From Grifola frondosa (lineage: Eukaryota; Basidiomycota; Agaricomycetes; Polyporales; Grifolaceae), in NCBI GenBank assembly GCA_001683735.1, contig LUGG01000013.1:186001-250000 (forward strand): a stretch of DNA of 64,000 nt, written 5' to 3'. This document shows, piece by piece, positions 24,707 through 36,700 of the stretch. The position numbers and the translations under genes are program-made. The stretch's first letter is position 1. The number at the start of each line of letters is the position of its first letter. The notes under the pieces are model-generated. The model worked only from the letters and a program-made list of their open reading frames with translations. It made no database searches and was not told the DNA's origin.

Positions 24707-25813
24707 GGTAAGAGGCGCTTCAACCAGGAATGGGCGGCGGGCGTGGTGATTCGTAAACGACGAACGTGAAAAGGCACGCGACAGGACGCGTCCAGTCACG
24801 TGGAGCACGCGTCGTATCGAACGTGACCGAGTGCTCAGCAACTTGAAGTATCTATTGAATCCCAGGTCTTTCCAACAGTTCATGTTATTCCATCCGCTCT
24901 CGACGTTTAGCGAAGCGAGGAATGCTCAACCTACTGCGATCCTCCCGTAGGCGAGACGGTCGGGGGGTTTTTTTTTTCATTCTCGATATAGGCCGAAGCT
25001 TCCATACCAGGAACATTGTCATTGATAACAACGTATGCAATAAGACTTTGTTGATCTTGGGTATTATTCAAGCTACATTCGAAAACTCCGTATGGCGATG
25101 TCCATCCGAGCTCAATTGCCTCCGTTCTTTTCCTCACGCTGCCTTGGAGCTTCCCTGGGATCTCGCCCTAGGTGAGTGATTCCTCCGAGAGAAGCATCTA
25201 TTATTCAACGGATCTTCCAGCAGCAGTCATGGAATTTGCTCGCATGGATTGATGCATGATTTCTACTCTGTCATGATTACTATTAAAGCTGCATGATTAT
25301 CTGTCGATCGATGCGCATCAACTCGAAGACACTCGGCGCTCGCAGTTTCTATTCATATCCCACCCGACGGACCAACAGCAGCCAGCAGCTCCCCGGGCTC
25401 TTATTCCGGCCATGCTCTCTTCCAAGTCCTTGTATCGGCAGAAGATGTTGCGCTCGGCGACGCGGTTCTCTGTTCCTTGTTCATCTTGCTCTCTACATGG
25501 TTCAATTGCTGATGTCGACGTTCTGATTGCTGTTTCTCATGCTCTGTTCAATCCATACAATATGGCAGTTCAATATTTCGGTGCATTGGTACATATGCTC
25601 TTCCGGGATCCTACCAATGTAGTATGTGCAGCGTATGCATGCAATAATGTGCTTCTTCCAGGGAATCACGTACCTTACAGGTGCAACCATTAGATTGCGA
25701 ACAGCAAGCATATGTCAGCGCGGTGATGTTGGCCCCAAGGATAGTTATAAGAGCATGGTCTCCGCATCTATGATGAGGTGCTGAGTCCCAAGTCTCCCGG
25801 ACTACCTCACACC
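24707..25813. other. Intergenic, about 1.1 kb, divergent
   Basis: Between two divergently transcribed genes. A run of nine T lies at about 24967-24977. Open frames near 25290-25690 have no recognisable domain and are crossed by stops in other frames. No RNA gene or repeat recognised. Confidence 0.45.
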
Positions 25814-27497
25814 ATGTCATCCGCTATGAGCGCCGAAGAGGATCAGCAACTGCGAGTACTCACAGCGGTCTTTCTTCATCTCAATCTAATATATCCTATC
25901 GCACAGCTTCATCATAACATGTTGCGTTGTATCGGCAAGCGGTCAGTGGTTCACTTATGATCTCGAGTGATTTTCTCATTCCCATTCGCCGCAGCTCTCC
26001 TGGTCTATGAATACCTTACCACGTTTGATCGTGAATATCAACTCGTCTGGAAGCGTCCATTTTCGGCGGCCACTTTAGTATTTTTGCTCGCGAGATATCC
26101 GATTCTTCTAGTGAATATTCTCGAACTTCCGACCATATATCCCCTGTCAAAAACGGTACAGTTCTCGCCCTATTACTGTAAACTGCCTTAGCTCACTTAA
26201 ATTTTCCAGAGTTGTTCGACATTGACTTGGTTGGCGACAGCTTTGCAGTTGCTCTCCATTTCCGTTGAAGCCGGTGAGTCCCCATTAGTCATATGATATG
26301 CTCAATTTTGACCGCTATTTGTATTCTATTAAGCATTCTCAAGTCTCCGAGTGTATGCCTTGTCTGGTCGTCGATGGCACGTTGCATCATTGGTATTCAT
26401 ATTGTCACTGGTCACCCCAGGTGTTGCACTGGTGGGCACTGTCATTTGCATTGAGCTTGGCATGTAACCGAAAGTGTGACCATGCTTCTAGTTCGGAGAT
26501 GTGCAGCATGTAGTGGTTGTAGCTCCACCTCCCATCAATTGCACAGCAGTCAATTTGGTCTCACCAGAGCTCACAAACACGTGAGTGAAATTCGTCCATA
26601 TCACCGCATCTTGTCGACTGAATTGGTATATCATATAGGTGTATGTAGTGCTGCCGGTCTCATACTGCTCGAGTGCCCAGCTCATGCAATACTCCCAGTG
26701 GCGTATGTAGAACGTGCGACAGCAATCACTGCGGATGTACTTGTGCTTGCTGTAACCGTACGCCAGACATACTGGACAAGACGAGGTGCCGCAGAGGCTA
26801 ATCTCCGAACTTCACTGCATACTATGATCTTGAGGGATGGTCAGTATTGATTCCTACCTCGATATATGTACCGACCTGATGCACCTCCATCAGGTACAAT
26901 ATACTTCTTGTAGGTTACGAACAGCCAAGATGGGCGTGATGTCATTTTAACAACCATGTACCTCATAGAGTCTTGTTGATCTTGAACATTGCGGATATCA
27001 TATTGATATATTTGGGAGACACTTTTGTATGTGAATTTTATCTCGTATCTTTGTCGATAATCATGGGCCTATGTATCGTCATCAGGAATCGGGCTCGTAT
27101 ATCAGCGAGTTCATCAACCCGTCAGTAACCGTGATTGATTTCCCTTCATTTTGGTTTCTATTAATATCTGCTATGTTACAGAATAACAGTAATCGTCGTA
27201 TCACGGTTCATGTTCAATCTCCGTGAGGTCGACACACCGCAGCACAGTAGCGAGGGTCCGAGCCACTCATCGTTTGTGCACTCGATCCGGTTTGCAGCCT
27301 TCGTCGAGCCCCTCGGCACTGCCCTGGACCATGCGTTCTCGTTCTCTGCGATAGATCCCAGGCACTCAGACGAACAGGGTGTCGATAGCGAGCCCGAGAA
27401 CGTGCTGGGCGATGACGAGGAAAGGATGTCAAACCAGGATGGCGTTTATGAATTGTGTGAAGTCGCCGAATCCGGTCCATCCGGAGCCAGGGAGTAA
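25814..27497 (+). CDS. DUF6533 seven-helix membrane protein
   Basis: Multi-pass membrane protein of unknown function from a family greatly expanded in Agaricomycetes, receptor-like in layout. The N-terminal DUF6533 signature is seen as ALLVYEYLTTFDREYQLVWK then RPFSAATLVFLLARYP, spanning the first two introns. Further hydrophobic segments follow: STLTWLATALQLLSIS, ALSSLRVYALSGRRWHVASL, GLILLECPAHAILPVAYV and LLILNIADIILIYLGDTF. The final exon begins ITVIVVSRFMFNLREVD and ends in an acidic, Ser-rich cytoplasmic tail with TAA at 27495-27497. ATG at 25814 gives a short N-terminal tail. The exon after ALVGTVICIELGM does not join in phase with INCTAVNLVSPELTNT by any ordinary intron, so one junction near 26430-26640 is unresolved or damaged. 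Confidence 0.8.
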
Positions 27498-28279
27498 ACT
27501 ATGGTCTGTGTCGTTTTCTCGTAATCATCGAGTTCACACTGATGGTGAGCTCATCACAGGAGAGCGAAGATCATAGTGCATCGGTACGGGTGGGCGGGGA
27601 GACCGCGTCCGCGGTGCATTGCGATATCGAAGAACTCAAATGTTTGCGTGCAGTGATTTAGAGGTCTGTCGCCGCATAGTCTCATGTATATAATTATGCA
27701 AATTCATCACCTCGCTATCTCTATTCCCTGAAAATGGTTGGGAGTGCGTCTGGGGTCGATCGGGGAGCGGTTGAGCCACACATCCTAGTGAATGCGAGAT
27801 GACGCGGGTACATCCATGCTGATGGCCTGTTCCAAATCCCAAATTATGGAGGGAAAATGTGGCTGCAGCTTTTAATAATCGTGGCGCCCGTACAGCAACG
27901 ACTTCAACGCTGGGATAACGCACTGCGACAAGTGATGTGACTATCGCCCGTATTTTCGAGTGCTATGACTCGTAGTTCGATGGAAAGAATGAGGTCAAGC
28001 ACCATTCAGCCAAAATATAAAACGACTTCAATGTACAGCATGCCGTGGGCAATATTTGGCATCATGGCTGGTGCATCAACGTTGCAGACAAGGAATGCAT
28101 TCACGTACCTAGTGCTACATTTTCATGCCATAAAAGCTAGTAACCGAACTAAAATCGGGGAGATCGAGGAGACGGCGGCCTCGAGGGGAAAAGCTTGGGC
28201 TGAGGGGCATCGATCTCAGGTACGGCAGGCATGCTGCGTGGGCCTGCGACGGTGTGTCATCAGTGCCAGTCGACTGCTA
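27498..28279. other. Intergenic, 782 bp
   Basis: 3' flanks of the DUF6533 gene and the HNH-like gene. No coding sequence with recognisable features, no repeats. Confidence 0.5.
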
Positions 28280-29704
28280 CTACCACAAATCGAAGAAGTT
28301 GCAGAACCCACCGCGTCCACCAAAGAGGAGCAAGTTGCCGTAGAGCATTCTGTCGGACACGGACATATTCTGATCGTCAAGTTTGTCCATGATTTGGTCC
28401 ATCTCGCCCAAGCTCAGGAGCATGTCGTCATCGTCAGCGAGATCTTCGCTGTTGCCGTCCTCTTCGAATTCACTACTGAACCCGCCGCCATCTGATCGGT
28501 TCTCCCCAAAAGGGACCGACCATTGATCCTCAAACCACGATTGGAACCTCCTCGCCATCGTAGGTAGGCCGGAAATAGATTCCTTCGGTAAGCCGTATCG
28601 TCAGCTCCATCAACTCTCGACCGCGTTCCGACACCGTGCCAGTGCCGTACTTCCGCTTGTGGTAAATGAATTTTTCAGCAGCGTTCAAAACGAAGAGGAA
28701 GATATTGGGAACACTGTCTGCCGGCCGATGACTGATGAACTGAAACGGAGGTCGGGGGCCTGGAGGAACTGTGGAAGAATAAGACGGGCTACGTTTTCGA
28801 AGCTCCTTATCGACAACTGCCCAGGCCGAATAGCTTGGGGGCTGACGGAGTGTTCCGCTTGTATGACCATGAAAGTCGTCACGTATCTCGAGAGATCGGC
28901 CCAGAGGAAGGAATAAATTCGGGTGGAGTAGAACAATATCGAATTGAACCGCGGGAAATCCACGGTATAGCTCAGGCTGCGGGATCCTCCCAGTGAGAGT
29001 GGTCATCTGGCACACTTCCGCAAGGAGAAGACTTACGATTACATGGAGTCGTTCAGCTTGTGGACCCGTTCGAGTGATATCGTGCTGCCAGTAATTGTTT
29101 ACCGTCTCAAAGAGCTTGATCAAAGCTTGAAGTGTTTCGCGGGAGCCCGTTATGGCCCAAGTCCCATAGTCAAGATGCATGTGCAGGGATGGCTGGACTA
29201 TGAATAATCGGTATAAATATAGGCATATCCCTCGATTTGCATGAAATACTCACGATAAATTGTATTGGTGGGTTCATCAAGATTGAACCCAGGATGGACA
29301 ATCTTGAGCTGCTCAACCACGTAGTACTCCTTGACCACGAAGACATTCAGTCAACATATCTATAACAAGAAGAACAAAATAACGATGCAACTGACCACTT
29401 TAGACTTCTTCCACTTTATCTCAGCAGTGTCCTTACCGTCCCTAACGGTGTCGATGAGGTGGGCCAGTTGCAAGGCGTGGTCGGTGACCCCTGTCAAGAA
29501 GCACCCTTTGTCGTGATCTGCGTACCATTTTTAAGTAAGGTATTCCTTGTCTGCCGCATGTTTTCGTTGGCGCTTTGACGAGTTGCCGACTGAGCTCTGA
29601 TAGTTAGATAGCTCCTGAGGCGGTTCGATGTCCGGGATTGGAGGGAGGCGCGCGGCGGTGGGAAGCTTGAGCACATTCCGGCGGGTCGTATCTATCTCTG
29701 CCAT
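28280..29704 (-). CDS. HNH-nuclease-like protein of basidiomycete type
   Basis: Likely member of the fungal HNH_2-type family, whose function is unknown. The N-terminus MAEIDTTRRNVLKLPTAARL (ATG at 29704) is followed by DHDKGCFLTGVTDHALQLAH, where Cys and His fit the first half of a zinc/HNH module. After an intron, FNLDEPTNTIYL joins QPSLHMHLDYGTWAI, the typical Asn, His, Asp pattern of these proteins. A helical region (LQALIKLFETVNNYW) and a Pro-rich part follow. An acidic C-terminal segment (FEEDGNSEDLADDDDMLLSL) ends at 28280 but lies in the next frame, with a break near 28545-28565. Between YLT and KWYADHDKG an in-frame TAA occurs (about 29530) with no obvious intron. The gene may be damaged, or two splice sites are missed. 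Confidence 0.62.
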
Positions 29705-30160
29705 TGAAAATTAGACGGGGAGTTGGGCTTTTATGCCGAATTAGTTGGTGACGAGCCTGTCGCGCGATGTGAACAGTTCGACCGTCGCGACTCCTAACGA
29801 CGCGTCTGTGCACGTGACTACATGTCGATCGTTCGATGATCGGGCGTTTTTGACCATGGCCAACCTGAGAATCAAGCTTTAGTGCGCATTGCGTTATGCC
29901 AACTATCATTCCGATTCCCTTTGGATTCAATAACCGATTCAGGTGGAACTTGTTTCAAGCAACGCTCTCGGCTCAGCTCTACCACGACCTCGACAAATGA
30001 CGCGTGTTGCCTGTACTGGTGGAATGAACCCCGCATACGTGATGGGAATAGATCATGGCGTAAGCTGTTCGTCCTTCGCACCGTGTAACAGTTAGTCTGT
30101 GAGTGCAAATCTCTTTTACGGTGTGCGCCTCTGTATTCGGAATTTTTGCGATATCAGAGC
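29705..30160. other. Intergenic, about 460 bp
   Basis: Divergent promoter region between the HNH-like gene and the Old Yellow Enzyme gene. Apart from the palindrome just to its right, no gene, RNA or repeat is recognised. Confidence 0.45.
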
Positions 30161-30189
30161 TGACTGAGCGTGTTCAACACGCTCAGTCA
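30161..30189. repeat. Near-perfect 29 bp palindrome flanked by direct repeats
   Basis: The arms TGACTGAGCGTGTT and AACACGCTCAGTCA are exact reverse complements separated by one C. The octamer TGCGATAT occurs on both sides, at 30147-30154 and 30192-30199. The site lies about 125 bp upstream of the Old Yellow Enzyme start codon, so it may be a dimeric regulator site; a tiny inserted element is the alternative. Confidence 0.75.
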
Positions 30190-30314
30190 TCTGCGATATT
30201 GGTCAGCTTCAACCTGCTTCATTGTCAGCGCCCCGTAGCATGACGGGGCGGTATAAGATGGATAAGTCTGTTGCACACACCTTACTATCTTCTCTCGCTG
30301 TATTGAAACTCAAC

Positions 30315-31758
30315 ATGTCAGGACTCGTTCCCAAGCTATTCCACCCCATACGTGTCGGCGAAGTCACTCTCAGCCATCGCGTCGTGCTTGCACCCCTCAC
30401 GCGACAACGCGCAAATACAGCGCACGTTCATGGAGATCTCGCTGTTGAATACTATTCACAACGCGCCAGCGTTCCTGGGTCACTGCTTATCTCCGAAGGA
30501 CCCTTCATCGCAGCGCAGGCCGGTGGTATGCCGCATGTACCTGGCATTTGGAACGATGAACAAGTAGCAGCATGGAGACGGGTCAGTGATTAAAGCACTT
30601 TCATCACTGAGGATCCCAAGCTCACGGCGCGCGATTGTTGCCTCACTGAAGGTGACCGATGCAGTGCATGCGAAAGGTTCCTTCATATTCATGCAGTTAT
30701 GGGCGGTCGGAAGAGCTGCGACTGTATCCCAACTGAAGAAAGAAGATCCAAACTTTCCATATGTCGGTCCTTCAGATATCAAGTTATCTGGTAGGTCTGA
30801 GACTCCGCGTCCCTTAACTGTCACTGGTGAGTTCCCATTTAAATCTCACGTGTATACCTTCTTTACTACGGATTTATACGAATAATCTTATAGAAATCAA
30901 AGAGTACGTTCAGCTGTATGCGACCGCTGCATCGAATGCTGTCCATCGTGCCGGGTTTGATGGAGTCGAATTTCATGGGGCAAATGGCTATCTCGTCGAC
31001 CAGTTTCTGCAGGACGTCAGCAATAATAGAACAGATGAATATGGCGGGTCTGTGGAGAACAGGTGTAGATTTGCACTGGAGGCCTTAGAGGCTATCTCGA
31101 AGGCTGTTGGACAGTCTAGGACGGCCGTCCGACTGAGCCCTTGGGGCGAATTCCAAGGTTTGTTCAGGCTGTAAATCTACAAGTGCCAAATATTGACCTG
31201 TTTGAATGCCCAGATATGCGAATGGCTGACGCTACTATTTTTTCTACCTACACGCACTTCATCACCCGCTTATCTGAGCTATATCCCAACCTCGCATACG
31301 TCCACGTCATTGAACCCGACGCTCAGGGAAGTGCGGGTCGTTCTCCGCGCAAAGGAGAGGTAAGCACGATTGCGTCAAACATGGCTACTTCATATTCACA
31401 AAATAACAGTCGAATGAATTCATCCGTAAAATATGGGCGCCTCGTCCCATCATTAGCGCAGGAGGATACAGCCGAGAGTCGGCACTGAAGGTGGCGGAAG
31501 AGACGGGTCAGCTGATCGCATTTGGGCGTGCATATATACCGAATGTAAGTGATCTTTCAGGCCATGTCATGATACGTCGCTCATCTCTTTCTGATTTCAC
31601 AGCCTGATCTTCCCCTTAGATTGCGCAAGAACCTACCGCTCACTGCCACTGATCGCAGTGTATTCTACGTCTTTGAGAGTCCAAAGGGCTACATCGATTA
31701 TCCCTTCGCGGAGGACTCGGAGGACATTGGCAAATCCGCCGCACGAGCCACTTTGTGA
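30315..31758 (+). CDS. Old Yellow Enzyme family NADH:flavin oxidoreductase
   Basis: FMN-dependent ene-reductase that reduces activated C=C bonds with NAD(P)H; used in detoxification and in secondary metabolism. It begins MSGLVPKLFHPIRVGEVTLS, with HRVVLAPLTRQRA carrying the FMN-contacting Thr. YYSQRASVPGSLLISEGPF and FMQLWAVGRAA follow. HGANGYLVDQFLQDVSNNRT holds the substrate-binding His and Asn (HxxN) and the catalytic Tyr (NGY), followed by DEYGGSVENR. The C-terminal barrel part is IISAGGYSRESAL and LIAFGRAYIPNPDLPLRL. Six exons join in phase through short introns, and the frame is intact from ATG 30315 to TGA 31756-31758. It is a stand-alone gene with no biosynthetic neighbours, so the substrate cannot be guessed. 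The length, about 370 residues, is normal. Confidence 0.95.
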
Positions 31759-33785
31759 GCAGGGATGCAAAGGTGGTGCGCGTCCCATGACATCTGTCTA
31801 AGACTGCGGTATACCTGATATTTTGTATTGTGTAGTTATGAATCGCGGTGATTTAGAGAGGATATGAGCAGCGTGACCCATATGATATATACATAATGCC
31901 ATTTGTATGGCTAGAATTTGTGACTCAAACGACAAACGTCTCTGAGTCTGCCTCGATCCCACCACTAGTCCGACGGAGAAGCGGGGAGAGCATGAAGCGG
32001 GGAGAGCATGAAGCGGGGAGAGCATGAGGCGGGTAAGCATGCAAAGTCACTCATCATAATCCATCAGTTTTCAATTCTTGTCTGGTGCATTTTGCTTGAA
32101 ACAGGTCGGAAAGCCGTAACACCTCGTAGTGCTAGAACGATTCGCTGCCATGATCAGCACATCGGAGAAAGCATGGATGCCTGGCAGTGAATCGAGTGCA
32201 TGTAGGGTCCATACATCCCGACGCGCATCCCTTCGCAGATTCTTCTCCTGAACTGTCATGGACTCCAGCTCGCCGTTGATCAACAAGGTATGGTGCAACC
32301 TATCGGAATCCGAGCAATCTCTCACAGTTGTGTCATCTGGGTACGATACCCCGAGAGTCTATTTGTTGTCTAATGCGGGTTCTCATCGGAAAATCTTGTG
32401 GAGTTCTCAGCCGATAGGTGGCTACGTATGACCTCCACCGATCTGATAGTCTTGTCTGACAGAGTTATCATTCGCTGGCCGAATGGCTTCCTTTGAAAAA
32501 TTTATGTTCAAGGCATGATCATTTGACCCGATGGTCGTATCGCGTGGCCAAATTCCTCGTCCTTTATGCGAGCACAGATATTTCGCTATGTTTAAGAGCC
32601 GAGTACTGAGTACTGAGTGCTCATGCAGCTCCGCCATTAATTGTGTATCTGCTGACGTTCACTTTTTGGATATCATATCTTCGGGCGCAGGATGGCATTC
32701 GGTGTTTCCTGTCTTGCGTACGTGAATCTCCATTCTGTGGTCACGCTGCGTCTCTGAACAAGGCCATGACCGTTCCTCTGACAGGAGCTACCGATGGCCC
32801 TCTAATAAGTTACCACTTCTTCCTGACTCCCTGAGCCGTTTCAGGACGCTCCTTTCTATACTATGAGATCATGGTGTGCGGGCCGTTCGCCCAAGGTTGC
32901 GCGGCCTGAGCTGTTTGTATGGAGTTATCGGTGGTGCTAAGCTTCTCAATCAGAACTCAAGCGGTTCTAATCGCGCCTTTTCTAGCCAGGCTCGGCTGGT
33001 CTTGCTTTACAGGTCTGGATGGCATGCCGCTAGTCCCATGCTGCAGCCAGTGTTACATTGGATGCTCTCCACTTTCTCTCGAAGTGAGCATTTTGCTGTG
33101 TATCGTTATCGCTGTAGTCGCTTATCGTTCTTAAGATATTTTTGTGGCAAACACTGCCGGTAGTCCTTTGCGTAGGATATTGCATCCGCTTCCAATACAA
33201 CCTCATGGGCAGCAGACAAGTGACCACGGAGATGAGAGTCCACGTGTTGACGGTTGTACAGTCTATGTCCGAAGACATCACGCATTGCAATATCGCAGCT
33301 CCAGAACAGGCGTCTTCAGCGAATGCGCCATGTTGCTCCCGACCGAAAATACTGGGTAAGGTTCGATTTCCCGCCAACAGCCCACGCTGTCGCGCAGGCA
33401 CGTGAGCGCGCAAGACATGTGTCTTAACGCGTTCTTTGACATCATCCACTCATCATGCGGCTTCCGCTACACAGAACACATCGTACGCGTATCATGAGGT
33501 CGAGCCGACACCTTGCCTTGCTCTCGTTCTTTGATGCATCGATCGTGCGACCAACTCAAGGTAAGTTTGTTACTTCCTTTTCTGCTTTGGGCTGCCATCG
33601 ATGAATGGGGGCCCTGCATAGCTCAACAGAAATCAAATGTTCTCCAGCCTTTCTCCGTGGACATGTCATGAGTCCGTGAATAACTATCGTCCGGATTGGT
33701 GTCCTTAGAATGTATAAAGCTGCGATGTGTTGCGGAAGTGGACTTCATTCGCTGCGAGTAGCCCCGGGACCGCGTCCTCTGCAAC
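31759..33785. other. Gene-poor stretch, about 2 kb
   Basis: No coding region recognised between the Old Yellow Enzyme and GH55 genes. Open frames of 60-140 codons exist on both strands (for example a minus-strand frame at 32071-32325), but none has conserved motifs. The stretch contains the short tandem repeat at 31978-32040. Confidence 0.5.
31978..32040. repeat. Tandem repeat, 16 bp unit, 3 exact copies plus a decayed fourth
   Basis: The unit GAAGCGGGGAGAGCAT occurs at 31978-31993, 31994-32009 and 32010-32025. It is followed by a degenerate copy GAGGCGGGTAAGCAT at 32026-32040. It lies in the gene-poor stretch and is not coding. Confidence 0.9.
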
Positions 33786-36700
33786 ATGCGATTGTTATAC
33801 TTGCACTCTCTGTGGCTCACGCTCGTGACCCTATTGGACTTGACCGCAGTTGTTTCAGGCCTGGGATCATCATGTTCTGCTCCACTTGGGTCGGGGACTT
33901 CTTCTGCCACTGCGCCATTCTGGATGGAACAGATCGCGCATCAAGGCACCTCGCCATTCAACAGCAACCCCAGCGGGTACCAGGTCTTCCGAAATGTCAA
34001 GGTGAGGTTTGCGGTCATCATATCTCATCTTTGCGATGTTGACGTGTCTGCCGTGACCGTGAAGGACTTCGGCGCCAAAGGTGACGGCGTTACTGATGAT
34101 ACGGCTGCAATAAAGTAGGTTCTACGCCTTAATATTAATTGGGATATGATGTATGTATCACATATATCAGTGCTGCTATTTCTTCTGGCAATCGTTGTGG
34201 TGAAGGTTGCGGCCAATCCAGGTAGACGAAGCATATCTTAATGCTTCCAATACATGCGCTGACTCCCATTCGATAGTACCTCACCTGCGGTAGTTTTCTT
34301 TCCTCAAGGGTGGGTATTTATCGAGTCTTCCTACTCCTGCCGCTGATCATGTAATTCGTCATTAGAACCTACCTTGTTTCCTCGCCTATCATTGCATACT
34401 ACTACACCCAAATCATTGGCGACGCCAAAATCCCTCCAACTTTGCTCGCCAGTGCAAATTTTGTCGGGATCGCAGTTATCGGCCAGTCTTCTTGTGCTTG
34501 TCTGAGTATGAGATAATCTGATTATGTATACCTTACTTCTAGATGCGGACCCTTACCTCGATGGCGGTGCCCAATGGTATATCAATCAAAACAACTTGTT
34601 AGTGTTGATTGGGTTTTGTTAGACGGGAACGTCAGTAATCACATCTATATTTCCCTTTAGCTATCGCTCTGTTCGGAACTTTGTGATCGATACTACTCGC
34701 ATGCCAGCATCGACCAGTGGCACGGGTATACACTGGCAGGTATCCCAGGCGACCTCCTTGATGAACATTGTGTTCCAATTGTCCACCGCCTCGGGTAACG
34801 CTCATCAAGGTAAGTTGGTGACGCCCCATGTATTTTGAGGATAACTCAAGTCGCCCATGCCCATCAGGAGTTTGGATGGAGAACGGAAGGTGAGAAGTAT
34901 AGAGTTTTAGATATGATCGTAAGCTCAACATATCCGCATATATGTAGTGGCGGGTTTATGGGTGGTACGCTTCGACTTGCAAGACCTGTTTTCTATGACC
35001 CACTTTTGAGATTCAGATCTCGTGTTAATGGCGGCAAGTTTGGCTTGTGGGTTGGCAATCAGCAGTGAGTAACATCCCTGCACATCGAATTATTCATGCG
35101 ATGCTGAACGGGACATAATAGATTCACTGTGCGAAACCTCACTGTAAACAATGCTAATACTGGTGAGATCTCTGTTAATCAGTAAGACCTCGTCTCGTAT
35201 CTCATTTTCTTGTATAGCGGTAAGCAAAGCGCAACTCGTGGTAGATATGTGAGCTTTGGAGCTGACTCACGACGAAGGTGTTTGGTGTCTGGAATTGGGG
35301 CTGGACTTTCCAAGGTTAGTTGTATTGTTTTGTCAACCTCAATAGTTGTTGACAAGTTACCATCAGGGGTGACAATTAACAATTGCCAGGTTTGCGATGA
35401 GCGACTCTCCTGCTTGAACTATCCTCTAAGTAGTTATACAGGTTGGATTCGACTTGACTACGGGGTCGACGACCAAAGACAACCAAGGCATTGGTGCAGA
35501 GGCAATCATTGACGCAGTGGTCACCAATACGCCGATATTTGTTCGCTCTTCACAGCCTAGCAATGGTATTCTCGACGGTTCTATTATTCTCAACCACATT
35601 CAACTCAATAACGTCCCCACTGCTGTTGGTGTCGTCGGCGGCGCTGTTGTGGTGAGTTGGACCAGTTACCACAAATCCAACGATGATACTCAATTTCTTG
35701 TCAACAGCTCAACGGAGGCACCACGACGATCGACTCTTGGGCCCAGGGCGACGTATATACTGGCACTAACCCCACCACTAAGTTTATACAGTCCGGAATT
35801 GGTTCTATCCAAAAGGCATCTAATCTTCTCGACTCTTCCGGAAGAATCTTTGGAAAGACACACCCGCAATATGCCGCCTATGCTGTCGACCAGTTCATTA
35901 GCGTCAAATCCCAAGGTGCGAAGGGCGATGGCCAAACTGACGATACGGCAGCGATCCAGGCCGTGTTCGCTGAGGTGTGTGAAAAGTGGAGTATCATCCA
36001 TTCGTTTATCGAATGAACTTGACTCCAGTACGCCGGATGCAAAATCATCTTCTTCGATGCGGGAACATACCTCGTTTCTTCCACCATCACCATTCCCGCT
36101 GGTACGCAAGTGGTCGGCGAGGCCTGGTCTACCATCATGGCTACTGGAAACGCTTTCACTGACTACAATAATCGTATGTTCTTTTCTAGATGCCGCGCTC
36201 GCGTCTTCTCATGTTAACACTCTGCACAGCGCGGGTTGTGGTTCAAGTCGGTGCCGCAGGTTCACAGGGTGTCGTCGAGATCACCGATATGATCTTCACG
36301 GCAAGAGGTCCCGGTACGCATATACTCACCTCTTTCAGATGGCTCGGCATTGACTCATGCATGATTATCTTAGCTGCCGGTGCTATTATTGTAGAGTGGA
36401 ACGTTCACGATCCAGCAGGCCAGCAAGGTGCCGCCGGAACATGGGATACTCACATCATGTTAGTCTTGGGTGACCTTTTCTCCATTTCCCGCCACTGACA
36501 GTGTACTCCGCAGACTTGGCGGCAGTGCGTCGGAATTTTCTTCAACTCCTCAAACTCCTCACGTTGTGGTTTTGTAGAAACTGGCTCGAATCTGCAAGCA
36601 TCAAACTGCCCCACTTCAGGCGCCGGCGGGAACAACTGCTTCGCTGCGTTCATGGCCCTGCATCTCACGCCTTCTTCTAGCGCCTATCTTGAAGTGGGTT

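Noticed and set aside
32071..32325. Minus-strand 84-codon frame with protein-like composition
   Set aside because: No conserved motif, no splice context and no recognisable family; left as part of the gene-poor stretch.
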